Made by a program: the position numbers and the translations under genes. Below the pieces are notes generated by a model. It did not search any database. It was not told the DNA's origin and worked only from the letters and a program-made list of their open reading frames with translations. From positions 124,001 to 188,000 of the forward strand of contig CAZREB010000005.1 in NCBI GenBank assembly GCA_964599095.1: a DNA stretch of 64,000 nucleotides. The letters are read 5' to 3'. Of this stretch, positions 59,426 through 64,000 are shown piece by piece (position 1 is the first letter of the stretch; each line of letters starts with the position of its first letter). This DNA is from SZAS-79 sp964599095. GTDB taxonomy: Bacteria > Pseudomonadota > Gammaproteobacteria > Burkholderiales > SG8-39.

Positions 59426-59613
59426 GCAAGACTCCCTGTTCGACCCGTGACGGATCGGTTGGCGCAGAATACGAGGCTCCAAAGCCTCCGCACAAGCGGC
59501 CGAGCGAAATGCCGCGGGGCGCCCGCCGGCCGACAGGCCGGTTCCAAGCGCCTGTTTCGCAATTCACGAAGCTTGTACGCTAAGAAGTGATCGGCGCCGC
59601 AATACAATTGCCC

Positions 59614-60582
59614 ATGATCCTCCGCGCCCTCCTCCTCGCCTGCGCCGTCTTCGCCGCCGTCCCGGCCGCCGCGCAGACCTTTCCCACGCGCCCGGTGCGC
59701 ATCGTGGTCGCCAGCCCGCCGGGCGGCGGCACCGACATCATGGCGCGGCTGCTCGCCGAGCCGCTGCGCCAGGATCTCGGCCAGCCGGTGGTGATCGAGA
59801 ACAAGGGCGCCGGCAACGGCATCCTCGGTTCGATCGAGGTGGCGCGCGCCGCCCCCGACGGCTACACGGTGATGATGATCGCCGGCGCGCTTGCAATCGC
59901 GCCCTCGGTCTATACCAAGCTGCCGTTCGACCCGCTCAAGGACCTGAAACCGATCGCGCTGATTGCGCAGGTGCCCCTCATCCTTGTCACCAAGAACGAC
60001 AGCGCGCTGAACTCTGTCGCCGACCTGATTGCGCTCGCGAGGCGCGATGGCGACAGGGTCACGTTCGCGAGCTTCGGCAACGCCACGCCGTCGCACCTGG
60101 TCGGCGAAAGCATGAACCAGCTCGCCGGCCTGAAGATGACGCACGTGCCGTACAAGGGCAGCGCCGCGGCGCTCACCGACGTGCTCGGCGGCCTCGTCAC
60201 GTTCGGTATCCTCGACGCGGTGTCGATGACGCCGCAGGTGAAGGGCGGCCGGGTGAAGGCGCTCGGCGTCACCGGGCCCAAGCGCTTTCACGCGCTGCCC
60301 GACCGGCCGACGCTGGTCGAGTCCGGAATCGCATTCGACCCCGTGGGCTGGCACGCCGCGTTCGCGCCGGCGGCCATCGCCCCCGCGCTCGCCAACCGCT
60401 GGAACGCCGCGTTCGTAAAAGCCACGACACGCGCCGATATCCGCGATCGGATCATCGCCGGCGGCTCGGTGCCGATCGAACCGCCACTCAACGTCGAGCA
60501 ATGGACGGCGCGCTTCCGCCAGGACGTCGAGCAGTGGGGACGTGTGGCGAAGGCCGCGAAGGTCACGGCGGATACGCAATGA
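59614..60582 (+). CDS. Bug/TctC-family TTT substrate-binding protein
   Basis: A 322-residue exported protein: signal MILRALLLACAVFAAVPAAA, then FPTRPVRIVVASPPGGGTDI, APDGYTVMMIAGALAIAPSV, HVPYKGSAAALTDVLGGLVT and a normal C-terminal lobe (ARFRQDVEQWGRVAKAAKVT). An earlier in-frame start at 59587 would add nine residues before the signal; I prefer the ATG at 59614. Its stop overlaps the alpha/beta hydrolase start by 4 nt (ATGA), which suggests that the bound ligand is an ester hydrolysed by that enzyme. It is divergent from the Bug gene at 59425. Confidence 0.9.
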   Translation: MILRALLLACAVFAAVPAAAQTFPTRPVRIVVASPPGGGTDIMARLLAEPLRQDLGQPVVIENKGAGNGILGSIEVARAAPDGYTVMMIAGALAIAPSVYTKLPFDPLKDLKPIALIAQVPLILVTKNDSALNSVADLIALARRDGDRVTFASFGNATPSHLVGESMNQLAGLKMTHVPYKGSAAALTDVLGGLVTFGILDAVSMTPQVKGGRVKALGVTGPKRFHALPDRPTLVESGIAFDPVGWHAAFAPAAIAPALANRWNAAFVKATTRADIRDRIIAGGSVPIEPPLNVEQWTARFRQDVEQWGRVAKAAKVTADTQ

Positions 60583-61460
60583 GCGCCGCCCGCTACGAGG
60601 TCTCGGTCACGCGCGCGGTGCGCTACGGCGCCGCCATCGTCGGCCACCCGTCCGCGCCGCGCGAGCGCGACCTGTTGCTCGACGTTTACGCGCCGGTGGG
60701 CGCAAGCGGCCCGCGCCCGGCGCTCGTCATGGCCTTCGGCGGCGCCTTCCACCGGGGCTCGCGCGAGAAGGACCGCGTGGACGAAGAGGGCCAGAAGAAC
60801 ACCACCATCGCGGAGTACTGCGCGCGCTTTGCCGCGCGCGGTTACGTGGCCTTCTCGATCGACTACCGCCTGATCCCCGAAGACCCCCACCCCGGCAATA
60901 CCCCGATCGTCTCGAGCGAGCGCAGTGTGCCGCGGGCGCGCATAGACTTCGTCCGCAAGCTCATGGGGCTGCCGCCCATTACGACGGAGCAGGTGCTCGG
61001 CGGCACCGAAGCGGCCTGCGACGACATGGAGGCTGCGGTCGCCTTCGTGCGTGCGAATGCGACGCGCTTCGGGATCGACCCGGCCCGCCTCGCGCTCGGC
61101 GGCTTCTCGGCGGGCGCGCGCGTCGCGCTGATGGTGGCGTTCGGCGCGCGCGTGCCGGTGCGCGGCGTGGTGAGCCTGTCGGGGTTCATGGGCCCCGAAG
61201 ATCTCGCGCGCTATGTCACCGGCGAGCCGGGGCAAGCGAAGGTGATGCTTGTCTCGGGCGAGAATGACCTCGAGCACATCGCCGCGTCGTTTGCGGGCAC
61301 TGCCGCGCACTTCGCGTCCAAGGGCCTGCTCGGGGCCGCCCACGTGATCCGCGGCGCAAACCACTTCTATCCGGGAGAAAGCGCAGTCACGCGCCCGGAT
61401 GGCGGCAACAGCACCCTCGAGGAAGAGATCGCAGCGTTCCTGGCGGGCGTGCTCGGCTGA
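60579..61460 (+). CDS. Alpha/beta hydrolase (esterase/lipase family)
   Basis: A 293-residue enzyme of the BD-FAE/esterase type. The nucleophile Ser is in LALGGFSAGARVALMVAFGA near residue 178; the oxyanion region is LVMAFGGAFHRGSREKDRVD; the acid/base part is VSGENDLEHIAASFAG and the final His in VIRGANHFYPGESAVT. It starts within the stop of the Bug gene, so the two are translated together. It probably hydrolyses a carboxylic ester in the cytoplasm (no signal peptide). Confidence 0.87.
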   Translation: MSAARYEVSVTRAVRYGAAIVGHPSAPRERDLLLDVYAPVGASGPRPALVMAFGGAFHRGSREKDRVDEEGQKNTTIAEYCARFAARGYVAFSIDYRLIPEDPHPGNTPIVSSERSVPRARIDFVRKLMGLPPITTEQVLGGTEAACDDMEAAVAFVRANATRFGIDPARLALGGFSAGARVALMVAFGARVPVRGVVSLSGFMGPEDLARYVTGEPGQAKVMLVSGENDLEHIAASFAGTAAHFASKGLLGAAHVIRGANHFYPGESAVTRPDGGNSTLEEEIAAFLAGVLG

Positions 61461-61520
61461 TCCTCTACGCGCGGGAACGGTGAGCCGGCGTCGCCGGATC
61501 GGCGGCCCGCAGTTCGCGCT

Positions 61521-62426
61521 TCAGGGCTTCGTTTTGCCTGCCTGTGCCACGAACGCGTCGATCAGCCCTTCGGGCGCATTGACGACATGCCCCGGGCCGG
61601 GGAACCCGCCCGAGCGCACGTCCGCGATGAACTCCTTGAACCCGGAAACGCGCTCGGCCTGGATCGCCTCCTGCATCTTGTAGAGCTCGCGGTACTGCTT
61701 GGAGTGACGCGGATAGGGCGGGCGGTTGTTGCCGAGGATGTCCTCCGCGAACAGGAACTGGATGTCGCCTCCACCGCCCGCGCCGATCGAGGAGGTGACC
61801 AGCGTGGTGCGTTTGCTGATTTCGGCAAGCAATTCAGCGGGAATGACTTCGACCTCGACTGCCCAGGCACCCGCCTCCTCCAGGCGTTTGATCTCACGAT
61901 AAATCCAGAGTGCTTCTTCGAGCGTCTTGCCGACCGCGCGCAGGCCGCCGGTCCAGGTGCTCTTTCTCGGCACCAGGCCCGCGTGACCCTGCACAGGCAC
62001 GCCGGCTTCCGCGGCCGCGCTGATGAAGCGCGGCGACCACTGGCACATGATCGCGTCCGCGCCGATTTCCATCGCCTGGTAGGCAAGGCGCACCGCCTCG
62101 TCCGCGGTGGCCGCTGCGACCAGCGGGACCGAGAACGACATGAAGGTGTTCGGCGCGGCCTTGCGGATGGCTATCGCGGTATCGGGTTTCTTCGGGTCGA
62201 AGCGCACCTTCATCGTGTCGATGCCGGCCTCCTCGGCCGCCGACGCCTCTTCGGGCGTGAAGGGGACCGTCTCGCACAGCACGCGCTTGCCCTTCTGGTC
62301 GCGCAGGTCCTTCACGGTGTAGTTGCGGGTGCCGTACGCCCCGCCCAGCGACATCACGCGCTTCAAGCCGCGCTGTGCCGCATCACGCGGCGGAATGCCG
62401 CCGTCACCGGTGGAATGGCTTGCCAT
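61521..62426 (-). CDS. PanB-like (3-methyl-2-oxobutanoate hydroxymethyltransferase-type) enzyme
   Basis: A 301-residue TIM-barrel protein. The segments TPEEASAAEEAGIDTMKVRF, ADAIMCQWSPRFISAAAEAG, VQGHAGLVPRKSTWTGGLRA and VEVIPAELLAEISKRTTLVT match the PanB layout, in particular GHxGLxPRxxxxxGG. Standard PanB motifs at the N-terminus are altered, so the C1 transfer to a 2-oxo acid is uncertain; it may be a paralogue acting in catabolism. I use the ATG at 62426, preceded by GGAGCAAGG. A phytanoyl-CoA dioxygenase-like gene lies upstream on the same strand (84 nt). Confidence 0.78.
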   Translation of the reverse strand: MASHSTGDGGIPPRDAAQRGLKRVMSLGGAYGTRNYTVKDLRDQKGKRVLCETVPFTPEEASAAEEAGIDTMKVRFDPKKPDTAIAIRKAAPNTFMSFSVPLVAAATADEAVRLAYQAMEIGADAIMCQWSPRFISAAAEAGVPVQGHAGLVPRKSTWTGGLRAVGKTLEEALWIYREIKRLEEAGAWAVEVEVIPAELLAEISKRTTLVTSSIGAGGGGDIQFLFAEDILGNNRPPYPRHSKQYRELYKMQEAIQAERVSGFKEFIADVRSGGFPGPGHVVNAPEGLIDAFVAQAGKTKP

Positions 62427-62510
62427 GGGTCCTTGCTCCTCTTGAAAAGGGTCTTCCAATCATACGCGGCGTGATTGGCCGCCCGCGCGATCAAGCCGCG
62501 CCAGGTGCCT

Positions 62511-63350
62511 TCAGCCCACGCTGCGAGCCGGCTTCTTGGCGCCTCGGTAGAGGATGCGCGTCTTGGCGTCGATGACGCCCGCGTGCTGCTCGATGGCCGC
62601 CGCGTCCATGTCGGCCTTCGGCGGCTCTTCATGGTCGAAGTGGTTGTAGCGATCCTTGCCGCGCACCAGCGTCGCGCAATCGCGCTCGCCGGTGATCTGC
62701 CGCAGGTGCGGCGGGATGTAGCGGATCGCATATCCGATGCGCGGCAGCGCCGCACGATTGGGCTCCGAGCCATGCACCAGCAGCACATGGTGCAGCGAGA
62801 ATTCGCCCGGCTGCAGGACCACGTTGACGGCGTCGGCTTCGTTGACCTCGGCCGCGATCTCCTGGCCCCGCGTCAGCAGGTTCTTCTCGTGAAAGCTGTC
62901 CTTGTGCTCGAGTTGCCTGAGATGCGTGCCCGGCACCACCTTCATGCACCCGGATTCCACGGTGGAGGGCGTCAACGCGACCCAGGCCGTCACCACGTCG
63001 GGCGAGGACAGCCCCCAATAGGTTGCGTCCTGGTGCCAGGAGATGAAGCTGCCGTCCCCCGGCCCCTTGGCGAAGAAGCTCGCCGCCCAGCACAGGATGT
63101 CCTCGCTGCCGAGCACGTCCTCGACCGCATCGAGGATCTTCGGCGTGCGGATCAGTGCGTTCAGCCAGGGAAACAGCAGGTGCGGCTTCTGGTTGTAGCG
63201 GCCCGCGAACTTGCCGCCCATCATCGCCTTGGTCGACTCGGCCTTGGCGGCCAGCTCGCCGGCCTCTTCGGTCGAAAACGCGCGCAGCGGGAAATGGATG
63301 CCGGTCCTGCGGTAGCTCTCGATCTCGGACGCGCTAAGCACTTTGCCCAT
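62511..63350 (-). CDS. Phytanoyl-CoA dioxygenase-family (PhyH) oxygenase
   Basis: A 279-residue Fe(II)/2-oxoglutarate oxygenase. The iron ligands are His and Asp in GSFISWHQDATYWGLSSPDV near residue 108 and the distal His in SLHHVLLVHGSEPNRAALPR; the Arg of RIGYAIRY would hold 2-oxoglutarate. The N-terminus MGKVLSASEIESYRRTGIHF is normal for bacterial PhyH proteins, which hydroxylate diverse acids or secondary metabolites. Downstream lies the PanB-like gene; upstream on the same strand (56 nt) a Bug gene, so the three may form one unit. Confidence 0.88.
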   Translation of the reverse strand: MGKVLSASEIESYRRTGIHFPLRAFSTEEAGELAAKAESTKAMMGGKFAGRYNQKPHLLFPWLNALIRTPKILDAVEDVLGSEDILCWAASFFAKGPGDGSFISWHQDATYWGLSSPDVVTAWVALTPSTVESGCMKVVPGTHLRQLEHKDSFHEKNLLTRGQEIAAEVNEADAVNVVLQPGEFSLHHVLLVHGSEPNRAALPRIGYAIRYIPPHLRQITGERDCATLVRGKDRYNHFDHEEPPKADMDAAAIEQHAGVIDAKTRILYRGAKKPARSVG

Positions 63351-63406
63351 CGTTCGGACTCCCCCGTTCAGCTTCCTTGGTAGTGCGACATTGCCGCCTG
63401 CGGCCC

Positions 63407-64000
63407 CTAATCCACTTTTGCGCCGGAAGCCTTCACCACCGGCGCCCAGCGCTGCACTTCGACCTTGATCATCTCGTCCATCTGCTCCGGCGTGCCGCCG
63501 ACGATGCCGAATCCGAGGTCGGTCATGCGCTTGGCGAACTCCGGCGTCTTCATCGACTGCGCGAGGATCGCGTTGAGCCGCGTGACGATCGGCCTTGGCG
63601 TTCCGGTCGGGACCGACAGGCTGAACCACCCGGCGGCCTTGTAGCCCGGGACACCGGCTTCCTCGACGGTGGGGACCTCCGGCAGGCCTTTCTCGCGCTG
63701 GGTGCCGGTAACCGCGAGCGCACGCAACTTCCCGGCCTTGACGAGCGGCAGCGACGACGGGATGTTGACCACCATCATCGAGAGGCGCCCGCCCATCAGG
63801 TCGTTCAGCCCCGGGGGCGCGCCCTTGTAGGGGATATGGACGATGTTGGTGCCCGTCATCGACTTGAACAGCTCGCCTGACAAATGGGTCGTCGTCCCGC
63901 TCCCGGTCGAGCCATACGTCAGCTTGCCGGGCTCCGCGCGGGCCAGGGCGATCAGTTCCTGCAGGTTTCGCGCCTTGAGGTCGGGGGGGACGACGATCAC
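63407..64000 (-). CDS. Bug/TctC-family TTT substrate-binding protein, C-terminal part (cut by window edge)
   Basis: The last 197 codons of a Bug protein; the N-terminus and signal peptide lie past the right edge. Visible blocks are MIVVPPDLKARNLQELIALA, PGKLTYGSTGSGTTTHLSGE, HIPYKGAPPGLNDLMGGRLS and the usual end VVKASGAKVD. It is the eighth member of this family in the window, and it is read towards the PhyH-like gene, whose start is 56 nt away. No membrane component is visible in the window. Confidence 0.9.
   Translation of the reverse strand: MIVVPPDLKARNLQELIALARAEPGKLTYGSTGSGTTTHLSGELFKSMTGTNIVHIPYKGAPPGLNDLMGGRLSMMVVNIPSSLPLVKAGKLRALAVTGTQREKGLPEVPTVEEAGVPGYKAAGWFSLSVPTGTPRPIVTRLNAILAQSMKTPEFAKRMTDLGFGIVGGTPEQMDEMIKVEVQRWAPVVKASGAKVD

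Overview
The window is a GC-rich (by eye about two-thirds G+C), densely packed stretch of a betaproteobacterial genome, most likely Burkholderiales or a relative. The main pointers are eight solitary Bug/TctC-type periplasmic binding proteins of the tripartite tricarboxylate transporter (TTT) family, an expansion typical of that group, together with short intergenic gaps and many overlapping starts and stops. A run of exactly 100 N (24877-24976) shows that it comes from a scaffolded draft assembly. I saw no rRNA, tRNA, CRISPR array, transposase or phage gene.

Layout. 1-6733 (minus strand): a spermidine/putrescine-type ABC importer (ATPase cut by the window edge), an M19 dipeptidase, a metallo-beta-lactamase-fold hydrolase and two Bug proteins. 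6878-19570: a GlxA/AraC-type regulator divergent from a heterotetrameric sarcosine oxidase operon (soxBDAG), followed by an amidohydrolase, a CobW-type GTPase, L-serine deaminase (sdaA), an FMN alpha-hydroxy-acid oxidase and an enamidase-like hydrolase. The sox and sdaA genes suggest sarcosine to glycine to serine to pyruvate. 19574-25931: a large hairpin, a TauD-type dioxygenase, an AA_synth protein, a D-2-hydroxyacid dehydrogenase, two unassigned proteins, an MFS transporter broken by a false gap, and an ArsR-type regulator. 25928-31666 (minus): a probable sugar-acid operon (beta-hydroxyacid dehydrogenase, IlvD/Edd dehydratase, DenD-like dehydrogenase, GntR regulator, multi-pass transporter). 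It faces a Bug-protein gene across a region with two TTGTATAC-type operators. 31886-46681: more Bug proteins mixed with single catabolic enzymes and an alkylsulfatase.

46689-51937 holds the most unusual content. Three genes are interrupted by an in-frame UGA exactly at a redox-active position: a SelW-like (Rdx) protein (CxxU), a TlpA-like redoxin (UxC) and an AhpD-like protein (CxxU...H). Downstream of each UGA there is a short hairpin with the five-base apical loop CGUGU or CGUGC, starting 21-25 nt after the UGA. I read this as a cluster of selenoproteins with a shared bacterial SECIS type. Ordinary gene calling would truncate or miss all three.

51954-64000: an MFS exporter, a nitrobindin-like beta-barrel protein, a BamE-like lipoprotein, a cupin-cyclase fusion, an acyl-CoA dehydrogenase and acyl-CoA ligase pair, three more Bug proteins (the last cut by the right edge), an alpha/beta hydrolase, a PanB-like enzyme and a phytanoyl-CoA dioxygenase-like protein. 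No gene-free stretch exceeds 300 bases. Family calls come from reading motifs and from memory of the families; no database search was run.
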